From positions 31,032 through 95,031 of the forward strand of contig NW_027477136.1 in NCBI RefSeq assembly GCF_051020955.1: a stretch of 64,000 nucleotides of DNA. The letters run 5' to 3'. The notes under the pieces are model-generated. The model did not search any database, had not been told where the DNA came from, and saw nothing but the letters and a program-made list of their open reading frames with translations. The DNA is from Megalopta genalis (Eukaryota > Arthropoda > Insecta > Hymenoptera > Halictidae). Positions 1-12,510 of this stretch are shown here, piece after piece; position 1 is the stretch's first letter, and each line of letters opens with the position of its first letter. The position numbers and the translations under genes were made by a program.

Positions 1-255
1 GAAACACATGATTTAGAGTCAAATCAATGCGATGTAGAAGGTTTAGCTTCAAATCCAAGCGGAACACGTGATTTAGCTTCAAATCAATGAGATGTAGAAT
101 GTTTAGATTCAAATCCATGCGACGCAAATGATTTGGCTTCAAATACTTGCGATATAAGTGACATAGCTTCAAATGCAGACGAAACAAACGAGTTAGCTTC
201 AAATACAAGCGAAAGACATGATTTAGATTCAAATCAATATGATGTAGAAGGTTTT

Positions 256-405
256 GCTTCAAATCCATGCGAAACAAATGATTTAGCTTCAGATACTTGC
301 AATATAAGTGATATAGCTTCATATGCAGGGGCAACAAACGAGTTAGCTTCAAATCCATGCAAAACACATGATAAAGCTTCAAATCAATGCTATGTCGAAG
401 GTTAA
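256..405 (+). repeat. Exemplar 150-bp pentamer (A-B-C-D-E)
   Basis: Five consecutive monomers starting at 256, 286, 316, 346 and 376 represent types A to E. In the + frame they read ASNPCETNDL-, ASDTCNISDI-, ASYAGATNEL-, ASNPCKTHDK- and ASNQCYVEG-like decapeptides. The same order precedes it (B-C-D-E at 136-255) and recurs throughout the window, so the real homogenising unit is 150 bp, not 30 bp. Other clean type exemplars: A 21,321-21,350; B 41,348-41,377; C 40,657-40,686; D 15,487-15,516; E 19,240-19,269. Confidence 0.92.
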
Positions 406-3229
406 GCTTCAAATCCATGCGAAACAAATGATTTAGATTCAGATACTAGCGATATAAGTGATATAGCTTCATATGCAGACGAAACAAACGAGTTAGCTTA
501 CTATCCAAGCGAAACACATGACTTAGCTTTAATCAGTGCGATGTAGAATGTTTAGCTTCAAATCCATGCGAAACAAATGATTTAACATCAGATAGTTGCG
601 ATATAAGTGATATAGCTTCAACTGCATGCGAAACAAACGAGTTAGCTTCAAATCCATCGGAAACACATGATTAAGCTTCCAATCAATTCGAAGTAGAAGG
701 ATTAACTTCAAATCCATGCGAAACAAATGGTTTAGCTACAAATACTTGTGATATACGTTATTCATATTCAACTGCATGCGCAACAAACGAGTTAGCTTCA
801 TATCCAAGCGAAACACATGATTTAGCTTTAATCAGTGCGATGTAGAATGTTTAGCTTCAAATCCAAGCGAAACACATGATCTAACTTCTAATCTATACGA
901 AGTAGAAGGCTTAGCTTCAAATTCATGCGAAACAAATGATTTAGATTCAGATACTTGCGATATAAGTGATATAGCTTCAAATACAGAGGAAACAAACGAG
1001 TTAGCATCAAATCCATGCAAAACACATGATTTAGATTCAAATCAATGCGATGCAGAAGGTTTAGCTTCAAATCCAAGCGAAACACATGATTTAGCTTGAA
1101 ATAAATGCGATGTAGAAGGCTTAGCTTCAAATCCATGCGAAACAAATGATTTAGATTCAGATACTTGAGATATAAGTTATATAGCTTCAAATGCAGGCGA
1201 AACTAACGGGTTAGCTTCAACTCCATGCGAAACACATGATTTACCTGCAAATCCATGCTATGTAGATGATTTAGATTCAAATCCGTGCGAAATAAATGAT
1301 TTAGCAACAGATACTTGCGATATAACTGATATAGCTTCAAATGCAGGGGAAACAGGCGAGTAAGCATCAAATCCATGCAAAACACATGATTTAGTGTCAA
1401 ATCAATGCGATGCAGAAGGTTTAGCTTCAAGTCCAAGCGAAACACATGATTTAGATTCAAATCAATGCCATGTAGAAGGTTTAGCTTCAAATCCATGCGA
1501 AACAAATGATTTAGCTTCAAACCCTTGGGATATAAGTGATATAGCTTTAAATGCAGTCGAATCAAACGAGTTAGTTTCAAATCCATGCGAGACACATGAT
1601 TTAGCTGCAAATCAAAGCGATGTAGATGGTTTAGCTTCAAATCCATGCGAAACAAATGATTTAGCTTCAATTACTTGGGATATAAGTGATATAGCTACAA
1701 ATGCAGACGAATCAAACGAGATAGTTCAAATCCAAGCAAGTCACATGATTTAGCTTCAAGTCAATGCGATGTCGAAGGTTTAGCTTCAAATCCATGCGAA
1801 ACAAATGATTTAGCTTCAAACACTTGGGATATAAGTGATATAGCTTTAAATGCAGACGAATCAAACGAGTTAGCTTCAACATCCATGCGATACATTTCAT
1901 TTAGCTTCAAATCGATAAGAAGTAGAAGGCTTAGCTACAAATCCATGCGAAACAAATGATTTAGCTATATGCAATTGGGATATAAGTGATATAGCTTTAA
2001 ATGCAGACGCATCAAACGAGTTAGCTTCAAATCCATGCGAGACACATGATTTAGCTGCAAATCAATGCGATGTAGATGGTTTAGCTGCAAATCCATGCGA
2101 AACAAATGATTTAGCTTCAATTACTTGGGATATAAGTGATATAGCTTCAAATGCAGACGAATCAAACGAGATAGTTCAAATCCAAGCAAATCACATGATT
2201 TACCTTCAAATCAATGCGTTGTAGAAGGTTTAGCTTCAAATCCATGCGAAACAAATGATTTAGCTTCAAACAGTTGAGATATAAGTGATATTTCTTCAAA
2301 TGCAGACGAAACAAACGAGTTAGCTTCAAATCCAAGCAAATCACATGATTTAGCTTCAAATCAATGCGATGCAGAAGGTTTAGCTTCAAATCCAAGCGAA
2401 ACACATGATTTAACTTCAAATCTATACGAAGTAGAAGGCTTAGCTTCAAATTCATGCGAAACGAATGATTTAGATTCAGATACTTGCGATATAAGTGATA
2501 TAGCTTCAAATGCAGGGGAAACAAACGAGTAAGCATCAAAACCATGCAAAACACACGATTAAGCTTCAAACCAATGCGTTGTAGAAGGTTTAGCTTCAAG
2601 TCCATGCGAAACAAATGATTTAGCTTCAAACAATTGGGTTATAGTGATATACCTTTAAATGCAAACGAATCAAACGAGTTAGCTTCAAATCCAAGCGAAA
2701 CACATGATTTAGCTTGAAATAAATGCGATGTAGAAGGCTTAGCTTCAAATCCATGCGAAATAAATGATTTAGCATCAGCTACTTGGGATATAAGTGATAC
2801 AGCTTTAATTGCAGGGGAAACAAACGAGTTAGCTTCAAACCCATGCAAAACACATGACTAAGCTTCAAAACAATTCTATGTAGAAGGTTTAGCTTCAACT
2901 CCATGCGAAACACATGGTTTAGCTGCTATTCAATGCGATGTAGAAGATTTAGCTTCAAATCCAAGCGAAACACATGATTTTGAACAGGAACTTGCGATAT
3001 AAGTGATATAGCTTCAAATGCAGACGAATCAAACGATTTACCTTCAAAATCCATGAGATACACACGATTTAGCTTCAAATCAATGCGATGTAGAAGGTTT
3101 AGCTTCAAATCCATGCGAAACAAATGATTTAGCTTCAAACACTTGGGATATAAGTGATATAGCTTCAAATGCAGCCGAAGCAAACGAGTTGGCTTCAAAT
3201 CCAAGCGAATCACATGATTTAGCTGAAGA

Positions 3230-3950
3230 TCAATGCGATGTAGAAGGTTTAGCTTCAAATCCATGCGAATCAAATGATTTAAATTCAGATACTTGCGATA
3301 TAAGTGATATAGATTCAAATGCACGAGGAACAAACGAGTTAGCTTCAAATCCATGCGAAACACATGATTTAGCTTCAATTCAATGCGAAGTTGAAGGCTT
3401 AGCTTCAAATGCATGCGAAACAAATGATTCAGCATCACATACTTGCGATATAAGTGATATAGCTTCAAATGCTGGAGAAACCAACGAGTTTGCTCCAAAT
3501 CTATGCGAAACAACTGATTTAGCTTCAAAACAATGCGAAGTAGAAGGCTTAGCTTCAAATCCATGCGAAACAAATGATTTAGCATCAGACAACTTGCGAT
3601 ATATGTGATATAGCTTCAAATGCAACCGAAACAACCGAGTGGGCTTCAAATCCATGGGAGGCACATCATTTAGCTTCAAATCAATGCAAAGTGAAAGGTT
3701 TAGCTAGAAATCCATGCGGAACAAATGATTTAGCTTCAGATACTTGCGATGTATGTGATATAGCTTCAAATGCAGGCGAAAGAAACGAGTTAGCATCAAA
3801 TCCATGCGAAACTCATGATTTAGCTTCAGATACTTGCGATATAACTGATATAGCTTCAAATGCAGACGGAACAAACGAGTTAGCTTCAAATCCATTCGAA
3901 ACACATGATTTAGCTTCAATTCAATGCGAAGTTGAAGGCTTAGCTTCAAA
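3230..3950 (+). repeat. ~720-bp dispersed direct repeat, copy 1
   Basis: This stretch matches 8,521-9,241 at a constant offset of 5,291 bp. By eye it is almost identical; one difference seen is ACCGAAACAACC here against ACCTAAACAACC near 8,920. It carries unusual monomers, for example GCACGAGGAACAAAC and an inserted base in CAGACAACTTGCG, which make the match unambiguous. Similarity stops abruptly at both ends. Confidence 0.9.
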
Positions 3951-4122
3951 GCCATCCGAAACAAATGATTTTGCATCAGATACTTGCGATGTATGTGATA
4001 TAGCTACAAATGCAGGCGAAACAAACGAGTTAGCATCAAATCCATGCGAAACACATGATTTAGGTTCAGATAGTTGCGATATAAGTGATATAGCTTCAAA
4101 TGCAGGCGATACTACTGATTTA

Positions 4123-4194
4123 GCTACAAATCCATGCGAAACATGTGCTTATTTTCAAAACCGTGCGAAACAAGTGATTTCGATTGAAATACTA
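4123..4194 (+). repeat. Aberrant 72-bp stretch inside the array
   Basis: Two regular monomers would occupy 60 bp, but the next recognisable monomer starts at 4,195, so 12 extra bases are present. The part from 4,153 (TTTCAAAACCGTGCG...) to 4,194 is the most diverged piece I noticed. It still contains a recognisable GTGCGAAACAAGTGATTT core, so it looks like a decayed monomer with a small insertion rather than foreign DNA. I found no second copy. Confidence 0.7.
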
Positions 4195-4440
4195 GCTTCA
4201 AATGCAGACGAAAGAGACGAGTTAGATTTAAATCCAACTAAAACACATGATTAACCTTCAAATGGATGCGAAATACAAGATTTAGGTTCAAATTCATGCG
4301 AAACACTGGTTTTAGATTCAAATTCATGCGAAACAAATGATTTAGCTTCAGATACGTGCGATATAAGTGATATAGCTTCAAATGCAGACCAAACAAACGA
4401 GTTAGCTACAAGTATAAACGAAACACATGATTTAGTTTCA

Positions 4441-4560
4441 AATCAATGCGAACTAGAAGGATTAGCTTCAAATCCTAGCGAAAGACATGATTTATCTTCA
4501 AATCAATGCGAAGTAGAATGCTTAGTTCAAATCCACGCCGATCAAACGGATTAGCTTCTA
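4441..4560 (+). repeat. ~120-bp dispersed repeat, copy 1
   Basis: Matches 6,570-6,689 at an offset of 2,129 bp, including the rare monomers CCTAGCGAAAGACATGATTT and CCACGCCGATCAAACGG. The second of these lost a base (TTAGTTCAAATCC), which shifts the monomer phase identically in both copies. Confidence 0.85.
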
Positions 4561-4940
4561 ATACTTGTTTTATACATGAATTAGCTTCAACTGCATACGA
4601 AACAAACGGGTTAGCTTCAAATCCATGCGAAACAAATGATTTAGCTGCAAATCAATGCGATGTAGAAGGATTAGCATCAAATCCACGCAACACAAATGAT
4701 TTAGCATCAGATACATGCGATATAAGTGATATAGCTTCAAATGCAGGAGACAAACGAGTTAGCTTCAAATCCATGCAAAACACATGATTAAGCTTTAAAT
4801 CAATGCGATGTAGAAGGTTTAGCTTCAAATCCATGCGACACAAATGATTTAGCTTCAGATACTTGCGATATAAGTGATATAGCTTCAAATGCAGGCGAAA
4901 CAAACGAGTTAGCATTAAATCCATGCGAAACACATGATTT

Positions 4941-5150
4941 AGCTTGAAATTCATGCGAAACACATGGTTTAGCTACATATTCTAACGAAAAAAATGGCTT
5001 ACTTTTTGATACTTGTAATAAACATGATCTAGTTTCAAATTCAGGCGAAACTAACGAGTTAGCTTCAAATCCATGCGAAACACATGATTTAGCTTCAATT
5101 CAATGCGAAGTTGAAGGCTTAGCTTCAAAGCCATCCGAAACAAATAATTT
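4941..5150 (+). repeat. Diverged ~210-bp segment, left copy
   Basis: Contains poorly conserved monomers (ACATATTCTAACGAA, TTTTTGATACTTGTAATAAA, ATGATCTAGTTTCAAATTCA) that recur almost unchanged at about 62,230-62,440, some 57 kb away. Both copies are followed by the same CAATTCAATGCGAAGTTGAAGG monomer core (split: CAATTCAATGCG, AAGTTGAAGG) and CCATCCGAAAC monomer. It is a dispersed block rather than a local tandem duplicate. Confidence 0.85.
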
Positions 5151-6079
5151 AGGATCATATACTTGCGATATAATTGATATAGCTTCAAATGCAGGCGAAA
5201 CGAACGAGTTAGCTTCAAATCCGCGCGACACAAATGATTTAGCTTCAGATACTTGCGATATAACTGATATAGCTTCAAATTCAGACGAAACAAACGACTT
5301 AGCTTCAAATTAATGCGAAACAAATGATTTAGTTTCAAATCAATGCGAAGTAGAGTGCTTACATTCAAATCCATGCGAAACAAATGGTTTAGCTTCAAAT
5401 ACTTGAGATATACATGATTTAGCTTCAAATGCAGGCGCAACAAACGAGTTAGGTTCAAATCCATGCGAAACACATGATTCAGATACAAATCAATGCGAAG
5501 TAGAAGGCTTAGCTTCAAATCCATGCGAAAGACATGATTTAGCTTCAAATCAATTCGAAGTAGAAGAAGTACCTTCAAATCCATGCGAAACACATGATTT
5601 AGCTGAAAATCAATGCGATGTAGAAGGTTTAGCTTCAAATCCATGCGAAACAAATGATTTAGCATCAGATACTTGTGATATAAGGGATATATCTTCCAGT
5701 GCAGGGGAAACAAACGAGTTAGCTTCAAATCCATGCAAAGCACATGATTAAGCTTCAAATCAATGCTATATAGAAGGTTTAGCATCAAATCCATGCGACA
5801 CAAATGATTTAGCTTCAGATATATGCCATATAAGTGATATAGCTTCAAATGCAGACGAATCAAACGAGATAGTTTTAACTTCCATGCGATACACATGATT
5901 TAGCTTCAAATCTATGCGATGTAGAAACTTTAGCTTCAAATCCATGCGAAACAAATGATTTAGCATCAGATACTTGCGATATAAGTGGTACAGATTCAAA
6001 TGCAGGGGAATCAAACGAGTTAGCTTCAAATCCATGCGAAACACATGATTTAGCTTCAAATCAATTGCGAAGTAGAAGG

Positions 6080-6420
6080 CTGATCTTCGAAACCATGCGA
6101 AACAAATTGGTGAGCATCAAATACTTGTGATATACATGATTTAGACTCAACAGCTTGCGAGACAAACGAGTTAGCTTCAAATCCATGCGAAACACATGAT
6201 TTAGCTCCAAATCATTGCGAAGTAGATGGGTTAGCTTCAAATCCGTGCGAATCAAATGGTTTAACTTCAAATATTTATGTTATACATGATTTGGCTTCAA
6301 CTGCGTGCGAAACAAATGTGTTAGCTCTAAATCCATACGAAACACATGATTTAGCTTCAAATCAAAGCGAAGTAGAAGGCTTAGCTTCAAATCCAGACGA
6401 AACACATGATTTAGCTTCAA
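6080..6420 (+). repeat. ~340-bp repeat near the left edge of the subfamily II island
   Basis: Matches 12,380-12,720 at an offset of exactly 6,300 bp, which is 42 pentamers. Both copies share the markers AAACCATGCGAAACAAATTGG and CTCAACAGCTTGCGAG. The right half (about 6,241-6,420) is also found at 9,241-9,420 and 10,981-11,160, giving four copies of that part. Confidence 0.88.
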
Positions 6421-7980
6421 ATCAATGCGAAGTAGAAGGCTTATCTCCGAATCCATGCGAAACAAATGGTTTAGCACCAAATACTTGCGATATAAACGAT
6501 TTAGCTTCAAATCCAGGCGAAACAAACGAGTTAGCTTTAAATCCAAGCGAAAAAAATGATTTAGTTTCAAATCAATGCGAAGTAGAAGGATTAGCTTCAA
6601 ATCCTAGCGAAAGACATGATTTATCTTCAAATCAATGCGAAGTAGAATGCTTAGTTCAAATCCACGCCGATCAAACGGATTAGCTTCTAATACTTGTTTT
6701 ATACATAATTTAGCTTCAACTGCATCCGAATCAAACGAGTTATCTTGAAATCCATGCGAATCACATGATTTAGCTTCAAATCAATGCCAAGTGGAAGGCT
6801 TAGCTTCAAATACATGAGAAACATATGGTTTAGTTTCAAATACTTGTGATATAGATGATTTAGCTTCAACTGCATGCGAAACAAACGAGTTAGCTTCTAA
6901 TCCAAGCGAAATACAAGATTTAGCATCAAATCGATACGAAGAAGAAGGCTTAGCATCAAATCCATGCGAAACAAATGATTTAGGTTCAGATACTTGCGAT
7001 ATAAGTGATATAGTTTCAAATTCAGACGAAACGAAAGAGTTAGCTTCAAATCTAAGGGAATCACAAGATTTAGCTGCAAATAAATGCGATGTAGAAGGTT
7101 TAGCTTCAAATCCATTCGAAACAAATGATATAGGTTCAGATACTTGCGATATAAGTGATATAGCTTCAAATGCAGGGGAAAAAACGAGTTAGCATCAAGT
7201 CCATGCAAATCACATGATTTAGCTTCAAATCAATGCGAAGTAGAAGGCTTATCTCCGAATCCATGCGAAACAAATGGTTTAGCACCAAATACTTGCGATA
7301 TACACGATTTAGCTTCAAATCCAGGCGAAACAAACGAGTTAGCTTTAAATCCAAGCGAAAAACATGATTTAGAATCAAATCAATGCGAAGTAGAAGGCTT
7401 ATTTTCGAATCCATGCGAAAAAAATGGCTTAGCTTCAAATACTTGTGATATACATGACTTAGCTTCAAATGCAGGCGATACAAACGAGTTAGCTTCAAAT
7501 CCATGCGAAACATATGATTTAGCTTCAAATCAATGCGAAGCAGAAGACTGATCTTCGAATCCATGCGAAACAAATGGGTTCGCTTCAAATACTTGTGATA
7601 TACGTGATTTAGCTTCAAATGCAGGCGACACAAACGAGTTTTATCATCAAATCCATCCGAAACACATGATTTAGCTTCAAATTCATTCGAAACACATGGT
7701 TTAGCATAATATTCATGCGAAGCAAATGGTTCAGCTTCAAATACTTGTGATATACATGATTTAGCTTCAACTGCATGCGAAACAAACGAATTAGCTTCAA
7801 ATCCATGCGTAATATGATGTAGCTTCATATCAATGCGAAGTAGAAGGCTGATCTTCGAATCCATGCGAAACAAATGGTTTCGCTTCAAATACTTGTGATA
7901 TACATGATTTAGCTTCAAATGCAGGCGACACAAACGAGTTTTATCATCAAATCCATCCGAAACACATGATTTAGCTTCAA

Positions 7981-8395
7981 ATCAATGCGAAGGAGAAGGC
8001 TGTTCTTCTAATCCAAGCGATACAAATGAGTTCGCTTCAAATACTTGTGATATACATGATTTAGCTTCAAATGCAGGCGACACAAACGAGTTTTATCATC
8101 AAATCCATCCGAAACACATGATTTAGCTTCAAATATTTGTGATATACATGATTTGGCAAATGCTTGCGAAACAAATGAGTTAGCCACAAATCCAAGTGAA
8201 TGAAATGATTTAGCTTCAAATCAATGCGAAGTAGAATGCTTATCTTCGAATCCATGCGAAACAAATGGCTTAGCTTCAAATACTTGTGATATACATGATT
8301 TAGCCTGAAAAGCAGGCGATACTAACGAGTTAGCTTCAAATCCATGCGAAACACATGATTTAGCTTCAAATCAATGCGAAGTAGGAGGGTTAGCT
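7981..8395 (+). repeat. ~350-420-bp repeat, first of three copies
   Basis: The segment recurs from 10,565 (offset 2,584) and from 12,721 (offset 4,740). All three share GAAGGAGAAGGCTG, the shortened monomer CATGATTTGGCAAATGC, AAGTGAATGAAATG and the marker TAGCCTGAAAAGCAGGCG. The first two copies stay similar for roughly 70 bp longer than the third. Confidence 0.88.
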
Positions 8396-8520
8396 TCAAA
8401 TCCATGCGAATCAAATGATTTAGCTTCAGATACTTGCGATATAAGTGATATAGCTTCCAATGCAGGGGAAAGAAACGAGTTAGCTTTAAATCCATGCGAA
8501 ACACATGATTTAGCTGCAAA

Positions 8521-9241
8521 TCAATGCGATGTAGAAGGTTTAGCTTCAAATCCATGCGAATCAAATGATTTAAATTCAGATACTTGCGATATAAGTGATA
8601 TAGATTCAAATGCACGAGGAACAAACGAGTTAGCTTCAAATCCATGCGAAACACATGATTTAGCTTCAATTCAATGCGAAGTTGAAGGCTTAGCTTCAAA
8701 TGCATGCGAAACAAATGATTCAGCATCACATACTTGCGATATAAGTGATATAGCTTCAAATGCTGGAGAAACCAACGAGTTTGCTCCAAATCTATGCGAA
8801 ACAACTGATTTAGCTTCAAAACAATGCGAAGTAGAAGGCTTAGCTTCAAATCCATGCGAAACAAATGATTTAGCATCAGACAACTTGCGATATATGTGAT
8901 ATAGCTTCAAATGCAACCTAAACAACCGAGTGGGCTTCAAATCCATGGGAGGCACATCATTTAGCTTCAAATCAATGCAAAGTGAAAGGTTTAGCTAGAA
9001 ATCCATGCGGAACAAATGATTTAGCTTCAGATACTTGCGATGTATGTGATATAGCTTCAAATGCAGGCGAAAGAAACGAGTTAGCATCAAATCCATGCGA
9101 AACTCATGATTTAGCTTCAGATACTTGCGATATAACTGATATAGCTTCAAATGCAGACGGAACAAACGAGTTAGCTTCAAATCCATTCGAAACACATGAT
9201 TTAGCTTCAATTCAATGCGAAGTTGAAGGCTTAGCTTCAAA
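8521..9241 (+). repeat. ~720-bp dispersed direct repeat, copy 2
   Basis: This is subfamily I sequence embedded in the subfamily II island and matches 3,230-3,950. At 9,241 it switches sharply to the segment also found at 6,241, 10,981 and 12,541. The junction lies within a monomer at GGCTTAGCTTCAAATCC, a string common to both partners, which fits homologous exchange between monomers. Confidence 0.88.
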
Positions 9242-11022
9242 TCCATGCGAATCAAATGGTTTAACTTCAAATCTTTGTGTTATACATGATTTGGCTTCAA
9301 CTGCGTGCGAAACAAATGTGTTAGCTCTAAATCCATACGAAACACATGATTTAGCTTCAAATCAAAGCGAAGTAGAAGGCTTAGCTTCAAATCCAGACGA
9401 AACACATGATTTAGCTTCAAATGCAGGCGATACAAACGAATTAGCTTCAAATCCATGCGAAACATATGATTTAGCTTCAAATCAATGCGAAGTAGAAGGC
9501 TGATCTTCGAATCCATGCGAAACAAATGGTTTCGCTGCAAATACTTGTGATATACATGATTTAGCTTCAAATGCTGGCGACACAAACGAGTTTTATCATC
9601 AAATCCATCCGAAACACATGATTTAGCTTCAAATTCATTCGAAACACATGGTTTAGCATAATATTCATGCGAAGCAAATGGTTCAGCTTCAAATACTTGT
9701 GATATACATGATTTAGCTTCAACTGCATGCGAAACAAACGAATTAGCTTCAAATCCATGCGAAACGTGATGTAGCTTCATATCAATGCGAAGTAGAAGGC
9801 TGATCTTCGAATCCATGCGAAACAAATGGTTTCGCATCAAATACTTGTGATATACATGATTTAGCTTCAAATGCTGGCGACACAAACGAGTTTTATCATC
9901 AAATCCATCCGAAACACATGATTTATCTTCAAATTCATTCGAAACACATAGTTTAGCATAATATTCATGCGAAGCAAATGGTTCAGCTTCAAATACTTGT
10001 GATATACATGATTTAGCTTCAACTGCATGCGAAACAAACGAGTTAGCTTCAAATCCAAGAGAAAAACGTGATTTAGGTTCATATCAATGCGAAGTAGAAG
10101 GCTTAGTTTCAAATCCATGCGAATCAAATGGTTTAGCTTCAAATATTTGTGATATACATGATTTAGCTTCAAATGCTGGCGACACAAACGAGTTTTATCA
10201 TCAAATCCATCCGAAACACATGATTTATCTTCAAATTCATTCGAAACACATGGTTTAGCATAATATTCATGCGAAGCAAATGGTTCAGCTTCAAATACTT
10301 GTGATATACATGATTTAGCTTCAACTGCATGCGAAACAAACGAATTAGCTTCAAATCCATGCGTAATATGATGTAGCTTCATATCAATGCGAAGTAGAAG
10401 GCTGATCTTCGAATCCATGCGAAAAAAATGGTTTCGCTTCAAATACTTGTGATATACATGATTTAGCTTCAAATGCAGGCGACACAAACGAGTTTTATCA
10501 TCAAATCCATCCGAAACACATGATTTAGCTTCAAATTCATTCGAAACACATGATTTAGCTTCAAATCAATGCGAAGGAGAAGGCTGTTCTTCTAATCCAA
10601 GCGATACAAATGAGTTCGCTTCAAATACTTGTGATATACATGATTTAGCTTCAAATGCAGGCGACACAAACGAGTTTTATCATCAAATCCATCCGAAACA
10701 CATGATTTAGCTTCAAATATTTGTGATATACATGATTTGGCAAATGCTTGCGAAACAAATGAGTTAGCCACAAATCCAAGTGAATGAAATGATTTAGCTT
10801 CAAATCAATGCGAAGTAGAATGCTTATCTTCGAATCCATGCGAAACAAATGGCTTAGCTTCAAATACTTGTGATATACATGATTTAGCCTGAAAAGCAGG
10901 CGATACTAACGAGTTAGCTTCAAATCCATGCAAAACACATGATTTAGCTCCAAATCAATGCGAAGTAGGAGGGTTAGCTTCAAATCCATGCGAATCAAAT
11001 GGTTTAACTTCAAATATTTGTG

Positions 11023-12510
11023 TTATACATGATTTGGCTTCAACTGTGTGCGAAACAAATGTGTTAGCTCTAAATCCATACGAAACACATGATTTAGCTT
11101 CAAATCAAAGCGAAGTAGAAGGCTTAGCTTCAAATCCAGACGAAACACATGATTTAGCTTCAAATCAATGCGAAGTAGGAGGCTTATCTTCGAATCCATG
11201 CGAAACAAATGGTTTAGCACCAAATACTTGCGATATACACGATTTAGCTTCAAATCCAGGCGAAACAAACGAGTTAGCTTTAAATCCAAGCGACAAACAT
11301 GATTTAGAATCAAATCAATGCAAAGTAGAAGGCTTATTTTCGAATCCATGCGAAACAAATGCCTTAGCTTCAAATACTTGTGATATACATGATTTAGCTT
11401 CAAATGCTGGCGATATAAACGAATTGGCTTCAAATCCATGCGAAACATATGATTTAGCTTCAAATCAATGCGAAGTAGAAGGCTGATCTTCGAATCCAGG
11501 CGAAACAAATGGTTTCGCTTCAAATACTTGTGATATACATGATTTAGCTTCAAATGCTGGCGACACAAACGAGTTTTATCATCAAATCCATCCGAAACAG
11601 ATGATTTAGCATCAAATTCATTCGAAACACATGGTTTAGCATAATATTCATGGGAAGCAAATGGTTCAGCTTCAAATACTTGTGATATACATGATATAGC
11701 TTCAACTGCATGCGAAACAAACGAATTAGCTTCAAATCCATGCGAAACGTGATGTAGCTTCAAATCAATGCGAAGTAGAAGGCTGATCTTCGAATCCATG
11801 CGAAACAAATGGTTTCGCTTCAAATACTTGTGATATACATGATTTAGCTTCAAATGCTGGCGACACAAACGAGTTTTATCATCAAATCCATCCGAAACAC
11901 ATGATTTAGCTTCAAATTCATTCGAAACACATGGTTTAGCATAATATTCATGCGAAGCAAATGGTTCAGCTTCAAATACTTGTGATATACATGATTTAGC
12001 TTCAACTGCATGCGAAACAAACGAATTAGCTTCAAATCCATGCGAAACATGATGTAGCTTCATATCAATGCGAAGTAGAAGGCATGTCTTCGAATCCATG
12101 CGAAACAAGTGGTTTAGCTTCAAATACCTGTGATATACATGATGTAGCTTCAACTGCATGCGAAACAAACGAGTTAGCTTCAAATCCAAGAGAAAAACGT
12201 GATTTAGGTTCATATCAATGCGAAGTAGAAGGCTTTGTTTCAAATCCATGCGAATGAAATGGTTTAGCTTCAAATATTTGTCATATACATGATTTGGCAA
12301 ATGCATGCGAAACAAATGAGTTAGCCACAAATCCAAGTGAATCAAATGATTTAGCTTCAAATCAATGCGAAGTAGAACGCTTATCTTCGAAACCATGCGA
12401 AACAAATTGGTGAGCATCAAATACTTGTGATATACATGATTTAGACTCAACAGCTTGCGAGACAAACGAGTTAGCTTCAAATCCATGCGAAACACATGAT
12501 TTAGCTCCAA
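11023..12510 (-). other. Longest - strand stop-free run (495 codons), not called a gene
   Basis: The translation is a basic, leucine- and histidine-rich decapeptide series (LNHLFRMDLK type) that switches to a different series (SHGFEAKSFV type) and back wherever a 32-bp monomer shifts the frame. A real protein would not be expected to change repeat type at each indel. Both - strand frames are stop-free in the consensus, so indels often move from one open frame to the other and the run survives. Every monomer supplies an ATG in one of them. It contains no domain I recognise. Confidence 0.85.

Larger units (their letters stand above)
1..6074. repeat. Subfamily I satellite, left segment
   Basis: Pentamers of subfamily I, in which the B monomer carries TGCGATATAAGTGATATA. 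Pentamer order is readable in most places but D-E or A monomers are locally duplicated or lost. 29-bp E monomers (one base lost, reading TTTAATCAGTGCG) occur near 529 and 825 and again near 39,070. A few subfamily II-like monomers are mixed in around 740-790 and 5,380-5,600. Nothing other than monomers is present. Confidence 0.9.

Noticed and set aside
3230..9241. Mobile element explaining the dispersed 720-bp repeat
   Set aside because: No terminal inverted or long terminal repeats, no target-site duplication and no transposase or reverse-transcriptase sequence; the block is itself only satellite monomers.
11023..12510. A large protein-coding gene on the - strand (495 codons), and similar 409-422-codon frames at 18,947-20,215, 23,940-25,169, 27,996-29,225 and 31,302-32,552
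   Set aside because: They are translations of the satellite in frames that the consensus leaves open. They change repeat type at indels, overlap + strand frames of the same kind, and are duplicated only as part of the macro-unit.
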